Assembly (NCBI RefSeq): GCF_016632335.1
Contig: NZ_JAEPBG010000017.1
Location: forward strand, 62,001 to 126,000
Length of the DNA stretch: 64,000 nt
Direction: 5' to 3'
From: Noviherbaspirillum pedocola
GTDB taxonomy: Bacteria; Pseudomonadota; Gammaproteobacteria; Burkholderiales; Burkholderiaceae_D
The position numbers were made by a program, and so were the translations under genes. The notes beneath the pieces are model-generated. The model did not search any database. It saw only the letters and a list, made by a program, of their open reading frames with translations, and was not told the DNA's origin. This document shows, one piece after another, positions 47,570 to 55,762 of the stretch. How positions within the stretch are numbered: position 1 is the stretch's first letter; each line of letters starts with the position of its first letter.

Positions 47570-48520
47570 TCAGAAGCGGTACAGGCGGGCCGGGTTTGCA
47601 ACCAGGATGCGTTCCCGCAGCGCTGCGTCCGGCGCCCATTGCGCCAGGAGGCTCAGCAGCGCGGCATCGTCGGGCTTGGAGGTCTCGGTCGGATGCGGCC
47701 AATCGCTGCCCCAGAGCACCCGGTTCGGCGCGGCATCGATGAGTGCCCGGGCCAGCGGCGCCACATCCGCATAGGCCGGCGCGCCTGCCTTGCTTGCCAG
47801 ATAGGCGCCGGAGAGCTTGATGTACGCGCGTTCCCGCTGCATCAGCTCGATGATCAAGGCGTATGCCGGATGCTCGATGCCCGCCGCCACGGGGATGCGG
47901 CCGAAGTGGTCGAATACCACGGGCACGGGCAGGCGCTGCAGCATCGCGCGCTGGCGCTCGAGTTCTTCCAGCGGCATGTTGACCTGCACATGCCAGCCGA
48001 GCGGCGCGATGCGGCGTGCCAGCGGCTCGATCATGTCCGCCGTCGTGACCGCGCCTACCGCGAGATTGAAGCGAAGGCCGCGCACGCCCGCGCGGTCGAG
48101 GTGGCGCAGCGCTTCATCGCTGATGCCTGTGTCCGCCACCGCAACGCCGCGCGCGCTCGGCCCGAACTGCGCCAGCGCATCCAGGGTGCAGCGGTTGTCG
48201 GTGCCGTAAGTCGAGGGCGTGACCACGACATTGCGCCTGGTGCCGAGACGCCGCTGCAGCAGGCGGTACATGGCCACAGTGGCGTCGGCAGGGCGCAGCT
48301 TCGCGCCCGGCGCAGCGGGGAAGCGACTGTCATAGATATGCATGTGGCAGTCGCATGCGTCGGCAGGCAGGGTGAACGTCGGTGCGTCGCTTCCCGAGGA
48401 AAACGGTGCCGGCCCTGCGTCAGCTGACGCATTGCCCAGTCGCAGCATCGTGGTCGCGCCGAGCGCCGTCATTGCGGCCTGGCGCAGAAAGCGGCGGCGG
48501 GGATGGCTGAAGTGGTACAT
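47570..48520 (-). CDS. Tat-exported amidohydrolase, 2-pyrone-4,6-dicarboxylate lactonase-like
   Basis: A 316-residue TIM-barrel metal hydrolase of the amidohydrolase-2 family, related to 2-pyrone-4,6-dicarboxylate hydrolases. The barrel starts DACDCHMHIYDSRFPAAPGA (HxH metal ligands), with VVFDHFGRIP and VLWGSDWPHPTETSKP later. ATG 48520 follows AAGGAGA. The N-terminus is a clear Tat signal (HPRRRFLRQAAMTALGATTM), unusual because known relatives act in the cytoplasm. First gene of the six-gene minus-strand operon, divergent from a LysR gene. Confidence 0.88.
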   Translation of the reverse strand: MYHFSHPRRRFLRQAAMTALGATTMLRLGNASADAGPAPFSSGSDAPTFTLPADACDCHMHIYDSRFPAAPGAKLRPADATVAMYRLLQRRLGTRRNVVVTPSTYGTDNRCTLDALAQFGPSARGVAVADTGISDEALRHLDRAGVRGLRFNLAVGAVTTADMIEPLARRIAPLGWHVQVNMPLEELERQRAMLQRLPVPVVFDHFGRIPVAAGIEHPAYALIIELMQRERAYIKLSGAYLASKAGAPAYADVAPLARALIDAAPNRVLWGSDWPHPTETSKPDDAALLSLLAQWAPDAALRERILVANPARLYRF

Positions 48521-48607
48521 CGATGTCTCCTTGCTGCTGTTTTCGTTCGCGCTGTTTCGGGCGAATCGTTCACATGGCATGGAGTCTACGAAGCCGAACC
48601 TATAATG

Positions 48608-48633
48608 TATATTTGCTTTTTTTTGAAAATATA
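48608..48633. promoter_or_regulatory. Inverted repeat TATATTT/AAATATA between operon and LysR gene
   Basis: TATATTT (48608-48614) and AAATATA (48627-48633) flank a T-rich centre in the 132-base divergent region. Size and A+T content match LysR operators. TATAAT occurs at 48601-48606 beside it. Confidence 0.5.
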
Positions 48634-48652
48634 TAAATGCCAGGAATGAATC

Positions 48653-49552
48653 GTGGATCTCCGAGACCTGAAGTACTTTGAGGCGATTGCCGTGGAAGGA
48701 CATCTGGGCCGCGCGGCGGAGCGGCTGTATCGGACCCAGCCGGCGCTGACCAAGTGCATAGATCGCCTCGAGGAGGAGCTGGGGGCGAAACTGTTCGAGC
48801 GCGCCGGACGAGGCCTGCGCCTGACCGCCGTCGGCGAAGTGCTGCTGGCAAGGACGCGCCAGATGAGCATCATGATGGATGAGACGGCGCGCGAGATCGG
48901 CGATTACGCCAAGGGGCTCGAAGGCCATATCCGCCTCGGCTGCGCTCCTACGGTCGCCGAGCATCTGCTGCCGCAGATCTGCAAGGACCTGCTTGTCGAG
49001 GCGAGCAAGGTCACGCTGGAATTGAAGGTGGCGATGAACGATGCGCTGCTGGCCGGGTTGAAGGCGGGCGAGCTCGATGTGGTGCTGGGTCCGCTGACGC
49101 AGACCGACGAGTCATTCCTCTCCGAGGAAATCATCCACGATGAAATGGTGGTGATGGCGAGCGCACAGCATGCGATCTTCCAGAAGGAGATCACGATGAG
49201 AACGCTGCTCGATTATTCCTGGGTGCTGCCCGCGCCATCGGTAGCGAGCCGTCAATGGCTGGACGACGCCTTCGATCGCCACCATCTGCCGCGGCCCAGG
49301 GTGCAGATCACGCCGACGGTGATCAACATGATCCTGCCGTTGATCGAAGAGACGGGTCTGCTTGGATTCGCGTCGAAGCTCAATCTGCAGACCGGTCGAA
49401 CAAAGCTCAGGGAAGTTCCGCTGCCCCAGACGACCATGCCGCGGCGCATGGGACTGACCTTTCGCCGCGATCTGTACCTGCCGCCGGCCGCGCACCGGCT
49501 CATTGCGCTGATCCGCAAGAACAGGCAAGGGTATGGCGTCAGGCTGGGCTAG
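48653..49552 (+). CDS. LysR family regulator (divergent to the six-gene operon)
   Basis: A 299-residue LysR regulator with GTG start at 48653. The helix-turn-helix is GHLGRAAERLYRTQPALTKC and the next residues IDRLEEELGAKLFERAGRGL; the effector domain is of normal length. Its position, with a palindromic A+T-rich site in between, makes it the probable regulator of the 48520-42200 operon and of itself. Confidence 0.92.
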   Translation: MDLRDLKYFEAIAVEGHLGRAAERLYRTQPALTKCIDRLEEELGAKLFERAGRGLRLTAVGEVLLARTRQMSIMMDETAREIGDYAKGLEGHIRLGCAPTVAEHLLPQICKDLLVEASKVTLELKVAMNDALLAGLKAGELDVVLGPLTQTDESFLSEEIIHDEMVVMASAQHAIFQKEITMRTLLDYSWVLPAPSVASRQWLDDAFDRHHLPRPRVQITPTVINMILPLIEETGLLGFASKLNLQTGRTKLREVPLPQTTMPRRMGLTFRRDLYLPPAAHRLIALIRKNRQGYGVRLG

Positions 49553-49576
49553 CAGGGTGTTCGGCGCACGCGCCGC

Positions 49577-50356
49577 TCACAGCAGCGTCGTCAGCATCCG
49601 GCGCGAGCTCTCCAGCTCGGGCAGAAGCAGATCCACCGCCTTCTGCACGCTGTAGCGGCTCGCCGCGGCGGCAATGCTCATCGCGGCGACGACGCGGCCG
49701 CTGGCGTCTGGCACCGGCACTGCGATCGAACACAGGCCAGGCTCGAGCTCTTCATCGCTGTACGCATAGCCCAGGCCGCGCGCCTCTTCCACCAGCGCCA
49801 TCAGTTCCGGTATCGACGTGCGGGTATGCGGCGTGAGCGCTTCGCGCCGGCTGCGCTTCAACAGCGTTTCGCATTCCTCGCGCGGCAATGCCGACAGCAG
49901 CGCGCGCCCGGTAGCGGCGGCAAACGCGGGCAGCCGCGATCCCATGTACAGGCCGGTGCTGAGACTGCGCCGGTTCGACGCGCGCGCCACGAACACCACT
50001 TCGGCGCTGTCAAGCACGGCGAGCGAACTCGGTTCCTGCACGCGCTGGCTCAGCGCTTCGAGGATGGGCTGCACTACCTTGGGCAAGGGATGCGAAGCGA
50101 CATAGGCATAGCCAAGGCGCAGGACCCGCGGCGCAAGACGGAAGTATTTGCCATCCGATTCCACATAGCCCAGCCGCAGCAGCGTCAGCAGTGAGCGCCT
50201 GGCCGATGCACGGGTATGCCCCGTGATGCGCGCGGCTTCCGTCAGCGTCAGCGCGCGATGTTCGATGCCGAAGGCCTCGATGATCGACAATCCCTTTTCC
50301 AGCCCGGCGACATATTCCTTGTCATCCGCGGCCGTATTTGATTCGATGCCATTCAT
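49577..50356 (-). CDS. IclR family regulator (PcaR/PobR-like)
   Basis: A 259-residue regulator. The N-terminal winged helix has FGIEHRALTLTEAARITGHT and ASARRSLLTLLRLGYV; the effector domain has GSRLPAFAAATGRALLSALP and ELEPGLCSIAVPVPD. It belongs to the PcaR/PobR/PcaU branch that senses aromatic acids and beta-ketoadipate-type compounds. The start at 50356 gives the usual length; an upstream ATG at 50386 is possible. Divergent from the aromatic-acid symporter, which it probably controls. Confidence 0.9.
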   Translation of the reverse strand: MNGIESNTAADDKEYVAGLEKGLSIIEAFGIEHRALTLTEAARITGHTRASARRSLLTLLRLGYVESDGKYFRLAPRVLRLGYAYVASHPLPKVVQPILEALSQRVQEPSSLAVLDSAEVVFVARASNRRSLSTGLYMGSRLPAFAAATGRALLSALPREECETLLKRSRREALTPHTRTSIPELMALVEEARGLGYAYSDEELEPGLCSIAVPVPDASGRVVAAMSIAAAASRYSVQKAVDLLLPELESSRRMLTTLL

Positions 50357-50491
50357 TGCGATTGAACTTGTTCGGAATGCGAACATTGTAGTTGGATCGA
50401 TTGACGCTGTGTAGGCCCATCTCTAAGTTTGCGCATGGTCGTCCCATGGCAATGCCCGGGGCGACCCGACAATTACAGGAGGAGACAAACC

Positions 50492-51868
50492 ATGAGTCAG
50501 AACGTGATACGCGTGTCCGACGTGATTGAGCAGCGCAAGGTCGGCGGCTATCAAGCCATGATCGTCCTCCTGTGCGGCCTGATCATGTTCATCGACGGCT
50601 TTGATACGCAAGCCATCAGTTACATCGTGCCGCTGGTGGCTAAGGAATGGCACATCGCGCCAAAGACGCTGGGTCCGATCTTTTCTTCCACGCTGGTCGG
50701 GCTCATGGTCGGCTATCTACTGCTGTCACCCTTGTCGGACAAGTATGGCCACAAGCGGGTGATGACGATTGCGAGCCTGATGTTCGGCATCTTCACCGTT
50801 GCCACGGTCTGGGCCGGCGATGTCACGCAACTCATGGCGATGCGTTTTCTGACCGGTATCGGCCTGGGCGCGGCCGCGCCTAGCGCAGTGGCCCTGACCG
50901 GCGAATTCAGCCCGCAGCGGCTGCGCGCGAGCTTCGTGCTGGCGATCTACTGCGGCTTTTCGCTCGGCTTCGTGGTGGCCGGCTTCGTCGCTGGCGCGCT
51001 GCTGCCTGTCTATGGCTGGACATCGCTGCTGTGGGTCGGCGGCGTTACGCCTATCGTGCTGACGCTGCTGTTGATGCTGTGCCTGCCTGAATCGATGGCT
51101 TATTTAACCCGCTATCGTGGGCGCAGCGGAGAACTGGCGAAGACCTTGCTGAAACTCGATCCGCGCTTGCGCATCGACGCCAATACCGTGTTCGTCGATG
51201 GCGCCGGCGTAGCCAAGCGCGCGGCGATTTCCGCGCTGTTCACGAAGGAACGCAGCAGCGGCACGTTGCTGTTGTGGCTGATCTTCTTCATCAACCTCGC
51301 CCTGTTCTATTTCATGCAGAGCTGGCTGCCGACGATGCTGACCGCCATGAAATACCCGCTGGACAAGATCGTGCTGGTGACGGCATTGCCGACCACGGGC
51401 GGCATCCTGGCAGCGTTCGTGGTCGGGCCGGCGATGGACCGCATCGGCCCGTATATCTCCATCAGCGTGCTGTATCTGTGTGGCGCGGCCTTCCTTGCTT
51501 TCACCGCATCTTCCTTCGGCGCTTCGCTGCCGGTGCTGATGCTGGCGGTTTTCCTGGCCGGCTTCTGCGTGAGCGGCGGCCAGAAGAGCGTCATCGCAAT
51601 GGCCGCAGTGTTTTATCCGACCGAGATCCGCTCCACCGGCGTGGGCTGGGCACTTGGCATCGGCCGCCTTGGCGGCATCGCCGGACCGTCGGTGGTCGGC
51701 ATGCTGATTGGCGCGCACTGGAGCCCGGCGGACGTGTTCTACGCCGCCGCCGTGGTGATACTTGCTGCCGGCGTTTGCACCGCGATCATGGGCCGCATCT
51801 ACGGTAAGCGCGGCAATGTGCCGGGTACCGCTGCGCCGACCGGCGCTGCAGATGCGGCATTGAAATAG
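50492..51868 (+). CDS. Aromatic acid:H+ symporter (AAHS family MFS)
   Basis: A 458-residue carrier with 12 membrane segments. ATG 50492 is preceded by AGGAGGAG at ideal distance. The AAHS motif DGFDTQAISYIVPLVAKEWH lies in the first membrane segment, and the loop SPLSDKYGHKRVMTIASL is the MFS signature. Family members import protocatechuate, 4-hydroxybenzoate, benzoate and similar acids. With the divergent IclR regulator it forms a typical aromatic-uptake pair; ring-cleavage genes for the imported acid are not in the window. Confidence 0.92.
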   Translation: MSQNVIRVSDVIEQRKVGGYQAMIVLLCGLIMFIDGFDTQAISYIVPLVAKEWHIAPKTLGPIFSSTLVGLMVGYLLLSPLSDKYGHKRVMTIASLMFGIFTVATVWAGDVTQLMAMRFLTGIGLGAAAPSAVALTGEFSPQRLRASFVLAIYCGFSLGFVVAGFVAGALLPVYGWTSLLWVGGVTPIVLTLLLMLCLPESMAYLTRYRGRSGELAKTLLKLDPRLRIDANTVFVDGAGVAKRAAISALFTKERSSGTLLLWLIFFINLALFYFMQSWLPTMLTAMKYPLDKIVLVTALPTTGGILAAFVVGPAMDRIGPYISISVLYLCGAAFLAFTASSFGASLPVLMLAVFLAGFCVSGGQKSVIAMAAVFYPTEIRSTGVGWALGIGRLGGIAGPSVVGMLIGAHWSPADVFYAAAVVILAAGVCTAIMGRIYGKRGNVPGTAAPTGAADAALK

Positions 51869-51880
51869 GCTGCGGCAGGC

Positions 51881-53293
51881 ATGGCTGTCACGCCAGCTGC
51901 AAGCCCGTCCGGGCACATGCTGCATCGCTACGCATCATTGCTGCGCGCCTGGATCTATGGCGCGACCGTGGTTTGCTATCTCGCCGTCGGATTGCTGGGC
52001 ATGAGCGCGGCAGCGCCGCTGTTGTCGGCATTGTCGCTGGCCGCGATCCTGGTATCGCTTCCTGCCGTCGGCGCGATCACGCGTGTGCTGTCGCTGTTCT
52101 TTCTCGGCGTGGGCAGCTGGATGCTGATCGATGCCGGCATCGGCGCGCGCGCCTATCTCGGCGCCTATGGCCAGATGGCACATCTGCTGGCGCTGTTTAC
52201 CGTGCTGCCGGTACTCGCGGTGCCGGTGCGCCTTGGCGGCTACAGCGAAGCGATCGGCGCGCTTTTGCGCGGGCGCATTGCCGGCGTGATGCAGCTCAAT
52301 TGCCTGGTGACCGCTTTGGCTTTCCTGTGCGGCTCCTTCATGAGCCTGGCCGCTGTGCCGATCATGATGAGCAGCATGGAGCCGGTGGTTGATGCCTATC
52401 CAATCGACGACCGCAAGCGTTTCATCGCGGTCTCGGCGATCTGCGGCTATGTGCTGCCGATTTTGTGGACGCCGGTATCCGGCGTGGTAGGCGTAGTGCT
52501 GCTGGCGCTGCATCTGGACTGGCTGCGGCTGTTTCCGCTGCTTTTCGCCTTGTCCGTGGCCTGCCTGGCAGCGAACTGGCTGGTGTTCTATTTTCTGGAA
52601 CTTCGCGGGCGCAACCGGCCTTCCTTGCCGCGTGTTTCGGATGCGCCGGATCCCGCTGCAGCGATCCGCAAGCTTGCCCGCATGCTGATTGCCATCATCC
52701 TGCTCGTGGCCGGCATCGTGCTGCTCGATCGCTGGTTGCATATCGGCCTGCTGGCCGCGGTGACGGTTGTGGCGATACCGTTCGCACTGATTTGGGGCGC
52801 TTCGATTGGACGGGGTCGTGCGTCGCTGCATGAAATACGCATGCAGCTTGCGCTGCGCCTGCCACGTATGGCTGACCAGTTCGCGATTTTTCTGTCGGCC
52901 GGCTTTTTCTCCGGCGCCATGCATCTTTCCGGCTACGATCATGCGGCCAACGCGCTGTTCCTGCATCTGCACGATGCGCTTGGCACGCGGCCTTTTCTGC
53001 TGCTCATGCCAATCATGGCGCTGGTGGCCGCATTCCTGGGCGTGCATCCGCTGGTGGCAATCGCGCTGCTGGGCGAATCGCTGAAGCCCGAAGTGCTGGG
53101 CATTGCGGTCACGCCGCTTGCCATTGCATTGATTGGCAGCGCAGTGCTGACCTACATGATCGGCCCCTTCAGTGGCACCCTGGGACTGGTGCAATCACTG
53201 AACGGTGTCTCCACTTTTCGCCTCGGCTTGTGGACTGCGCCGTATGCAGTTGCCTATTTGCTGCTGCTGGCATTGACACTTCTGTTACTGTGA
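51881..53293 (+). CDS. Polytopic membrane protein, possible anion transporter
   Basis: A 470-residue, strongly hydrophobic protein with about 12 membrane segments, not assigned to a named family. The two halves each have a re-entrant-looking stretch (FLCGSFMSLAAVPIMMSSME and ALVAAFLGVHPLVAIALLGE) reminiscent of ion-transporter-superfamily permeases such as DctM or ArsB relatives; this likeness is by eye only. It starts 12 bases after the symporter stop and is probably co-transcribed with it, so a role in handling the same or a related acid is inferred. Confidence 0.65.
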   Translation: MAVTPAASPSGHMLHRYASLLRAWIYGATVVCYLAVGLLGMSAAAPLLSALSLAAILVSLPAVGAITRVLSLFFLGVGSWMLIDAGIGARAYLGAYGQMAHLLALFTVLPVLAVPVRLGGYSEAIGALLRGRIAGVMQLNCLVTALAFLCGSFMSLAAVPIMMSSMEPVVDAYPIDDRKRFIAVSAICGYVLPILWTPVSGVVGVVLLALHLDWLRLFPLLFALSVACLAANWLVFYFLELRGRNRPSLPRVSDAPDPAAAIRKLARMLIAIILLVAGIVLLDRWLHIGLLAAVTVVAIPFALIWGASIGRGRASLHEIRMQLALRLPRMADQFAIFLSAGFFSGAMHLSGYDHAANALFLHLHDALGTRPFLLLMPIMALVAAFLGVHPLVAIALLGESLKPEVLGIAVTPLAIALIGSAVLTYMIGPFSGTLGLVQSLNGVSTFRLGLWTAPYAVAYLLLLALTLLLL

Positions 53294-53433
53294 CGCCTTT
53301 GCGAGTATTGCCTGCGCCGATCCGCGGTAGAATGCTTACAAAAAATAGAACAACTTACAGCCGGGTCCTACCGGATCTTTATGGCTGCCGTTGCCACTCA
53401 GCTCTAAACGGTTTTTCAGCGAATTCTTCCAAG

Positions 53434-53793
53434 ATGAAAAATTCCAAACGCCCCGCCGATATTTACCTGCGCTTCCTGCAATTGGCGGAAGCCATACGCG
53501 GCTTGCCCACATTGCCACCGCTCGATCCGCTCGAGGAACGCATTCTCGAGTGGATTGCGCGCGCCAGCCGCGACGGCGACCGTCTGTCGGTGCGCGACAT
53601 GATGGCGAAGGAAGAATTTGGCGCACCGGCCACGATACACAATCGATTGAAGGCGATGCGCGAGAAGGGCTGGATCATGCTTACCGACACCGAAGACGCG
53701 CGGCGCAAGCAGATCGAGCTCACACAGGCCGCGCTGCTGCATTTCGACAAGCTGTCGAAATGCCTGGTGCAGGCGGCAAAGGGAATGTCTTGA
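53434..53793 (+). CDS. Small winged-helix regulator (MarR-like)
   Basis: A 119-residue protein. The start at 53434 (MKNSKRPADIYLRFLQ) is chosen because it opens the only conserved-looking frame. The winged helix comprises LDPLEERILEWIARASRDGD, then AKEEFGAPATIHNRLKAMRE and KGWIMLTDTEDARRKQIELT. It resembles MarR-type regulators but is a short form without long dimerisation helices. Gene-specific targets are unknown. Confidence 0.75.
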   Translation: MKNSKRPADIYLRFLQLAEAIRGLPTLPPLDPLEERILEWIARASRDGDRLSVRDMMAKEEFGAPATIHNRLKAMREKGWIMLTDTEDARRKQIELTQAALLHFDKLSKCLVQAAKGMS

Positions 53794-53847
53794 AGCTTGG
53801 CAGCGGGGCGCGGTCGGCCCCGCGTAGATGAAAACTTGAGGCGGCTT

Positions 53848-54033
53848 CTACTGATCGCTCCACAACTTGCCGCCGGTTGCCCAATCTTCCTTCTTCACAT
53901 CCTGGATGATGATGTCCACCGCTTCAGGCTTGCAGCCGAGCGATTGACAAGTGGCTTCGGTCACCGCCTTCACAAAAGCGCGTTTCTGCTCGGTGGTGCG
54001 GCCTTCAAACATTTGCACATTAATGGTTGGCAT
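53848..54033 (-). CDS. 4-oxalocrotonate tautomerase family enzyme
   Basis: A 61-residue tautomerase subunit. After removal of Met, Pro1 is the catalytic base (PTINVQMFEGRTTEQKRAF), and VDIIIQDVKKEDWATGGKLW is the usual C-terminal half. Family members isomerise enol/keto intermediates of aromatic catabolism; the substrate here is unknown. It precedes the class II aldolase gene on the minus strand by 26 bases in reverse order (aldolase upstream), so both are probably one unit. Confidence 0.93.
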   Translation of the reverse strand: MPTINVQMFEGRTTEQKRAFVKAVTEATCQSLGCKPEAVDIIIQDVKKEDWATGGKLWSDQ

Positions 54034-54059
54034 GCTTGTTCCTTGGTTGGTCTAGGGTT

Positions 54060-54818
54060 TCAGAGTCGATAGTCGGAATCGATGTCGTCGAGCTTGCGCA
54101 GCAGCGCCGGCCATTCCAGCTCGCCTTCAGGCCGGCCGTCGCCCAGCAGTTCGAGATGCGTCTTGCGGCATACCGCTTCGCTCGGCTGCATTAAGCGCGC
54201 GCCGCTGGCCTGCGCCTTGAGCTGAAAGCCGCAGGCCTTGTCCAGGGTTTCCATCAGCACGAAGGCCTCGGCCACGGTGCGGCCGCAAACGATGGTGCCG
54301 TGATTGCGCAGGAACAGCGCCGGCTTGTCGCCCAGGCGCTCTACCAGGCGCGTCTGTTCCTGCGCCGACAGCGCCAGGCCTTCGTAATCGTGATAGCCGA
54401 CCTGGCCGAAGAAACGCAGCGCATGCTGTGACAGCGGCAAGAGGCCGTCTTCCTGCATGCCAACCGCGATGCCGTTCGGATGATGCAGATGCATCACGCA
54501 CATCGCATCCAGCCGCGCCGCATGCACCGCGCCGTGAATGGCAAAGCCGGTGATATTCACGCGGCGTTCGGTGTCGGAAAGGATGCGGCCTTGCAGATCG
54601 ATCTTGATCAGGCTGGACGCGCGGATTTCATCGAAGCGGTCGCCGAAGGGATTAATCAGGTAATTGCCCGGCTCGCCAGGTACTGCGGCCGAAATATGGG
54701 TGTAGATCACATCATCCCAGCCATACAGCGCGCTGAGCCGATAGCACGCGGCGAGGTCGGTGCGCACCTGCCATTCGGCGGCGCTGATCGCGCCAGACGC
54801 GGAAGAAGCTTGGTTCAT
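54060..54818 (-). CDS. Class II aldolase/adducin family protein
   Basis: A 252-residue zinc aldolase-fold protein. ATG 54818 (MNQASSASGA) is preferred over a TTG 18 bases upstream. Visible marks are ALYGWDDVIYTHISAAVPGE, LINPFGDRFDEIRASSLIKI, the metal-binding histidines in CVMHLHHPNGIAVGM, and LFLRNHGTIVCGRTVAEAFV. Enzymes of this family cleave phosphosugars or decarboxylate and cleave aromatic-type intermediates. With the tautomerase gene behind it, a small catabolic unit is likely. Confidence 0.92.
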   Translation of the reverse strand: MNQASSASGAISAAEWQVRTDLAACYRLSALYGWDDVIYTHISAAVPGEPGNYLINPFGDRFDEIRASSLIKIDLQGRILSDTERRVNITGFAIHGAVHAARLDAMCVMHLHHPNGIAVGMQEDGLLPLSQHALRFFGQVGYHDYEGLALSAQEQTRLVERLGDKPALFLRNHGTIVCGRTVAEAFVLMETLDKACGFQLKAQASGARLMQPSEAVCRKTHLELLGDGRPEGELEWPALLRKLDDIDSDYRL

Positions 54819-54948
54819 GAGGGCCGGGGAAAGCAAAAGGCCCGATTATGCAGGCAGGCATCCGGCGGTGCAATGCGGCGGGATGATGGCCCACCCCCGA
54901 TGAACCGGCCGGAATGCCGGCGGCGCATCGGGCTTCCAAGTCGCCGCG

Positions 54949-55638
54949 TCAGACGTATGGCTCTGGGTCCTGGGTACGCAGGGGGTAATTGCCTGGAACG
55001 ATTGCCTTGAAACTGCCGCCGCAATCGAAGATCTTCACCGACTGCTTGCCTTTGCCGACGGAAAGGAAATTAACCGCATTGCCGTCGGCGTCCGCGCAAA
55101 AAAAGTCGACGCGAACCTTATCGCCGAATAGTTTTGTTGCCAACCATGGAATCAGGGGATCGTTCGCATCCAGCCGGTCTTCGGTTTTGATGGCTGTTTT
55201 GCGTTCTCCGCTCTGAACGCGTTGCCGGCTTTCCTTAACCAGCGCATTGCGCAACTGTTCAACCTTTGTGGAAAGCGAGGAAGAGAGTCGTTCAGCGTAC
55301 TCTACGAAGGCATGCTGCAACAGCGCGACCAGCAGGCAATTCGGTGCGCAGTTGCGGGTTTTCACGAGCTTAAAGCCCTGCTCGTTGAGATGCTTCTCCG
55401 CGCTTTTCGTGCGCTCCTCCTGCGCCTGGCGCAGATCGACCCGTCTGACCGGGACACCGGTTGCGCGCTGTATCTCGGCTTTGCTGGTTTTCTGCGCGGC
55501 TTCCTGTGAAGCCTTTAGCGCGGCTTGCAGCGCCTGCTGATCGGCCGCCTTCATTGCGTTCTTGTCGTCCGATTCATATGCCCGGTTCTGCTCATTGGTC
55601 AAAAACGCCGCGAAGCGGTGCGTCGCGTTGATAGGCAT
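54949..55638 (-). CDS. Protein of unknown function with possible OTU-like core
   Basis: A 229-residue protein that I do not recognise firmly. Start at 55638 (MPINATHRFAAFLTNEQNRA) rather than 69 bases upstream, because a charged, cytoplasmic-looking N-terminus begins there. Residues about 30-85 are Ala/Gln/Lys-rich and helical. Residues 96-112 (NCAPNCLLVALLQHAFV) recall the Cys helix of OTU-type cysteine proteases, but the preceding Asp and the C-terminal His-Tyr (GGSFKAIVPGNY at 207-218) are missing or changed. It might be a degenerate protease, an effector-like or a defence protein. No partner gene is nearby. Confidence 0.6.
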   Translation of the reverse strand: MPINATHRFAAFLTNEQNRAYESDDKNAMKAADQQALQAALKASQEAAQKTSKAEIQRATGVPVRRVDLRQAQEERTKSAEKHLNEQGFKLVKTRNCAPNCLLVALLQHAFVEYAERLSSSLSTKVEQLRNALVKESRQRVQSGERKTAIKTEDRLDANDPLIPWLATKLFGDKVRVDFFCADADGNAVNFLSVGKGKQSVKIFDCGGSFKAIVPGNYPLRTQDPEPYV

Positions 55639-55762
55639 GTTCTCTCCACGGTAAATGCAAACGAGGCAATATGTGGCTTCACCCGCCCCATGGTTCCCGT
55701 TTCCCAACGCGATTACCCGATCGCGGCAATAATGCCGCTCTCGTTCACCAGAAGCGGTATCA

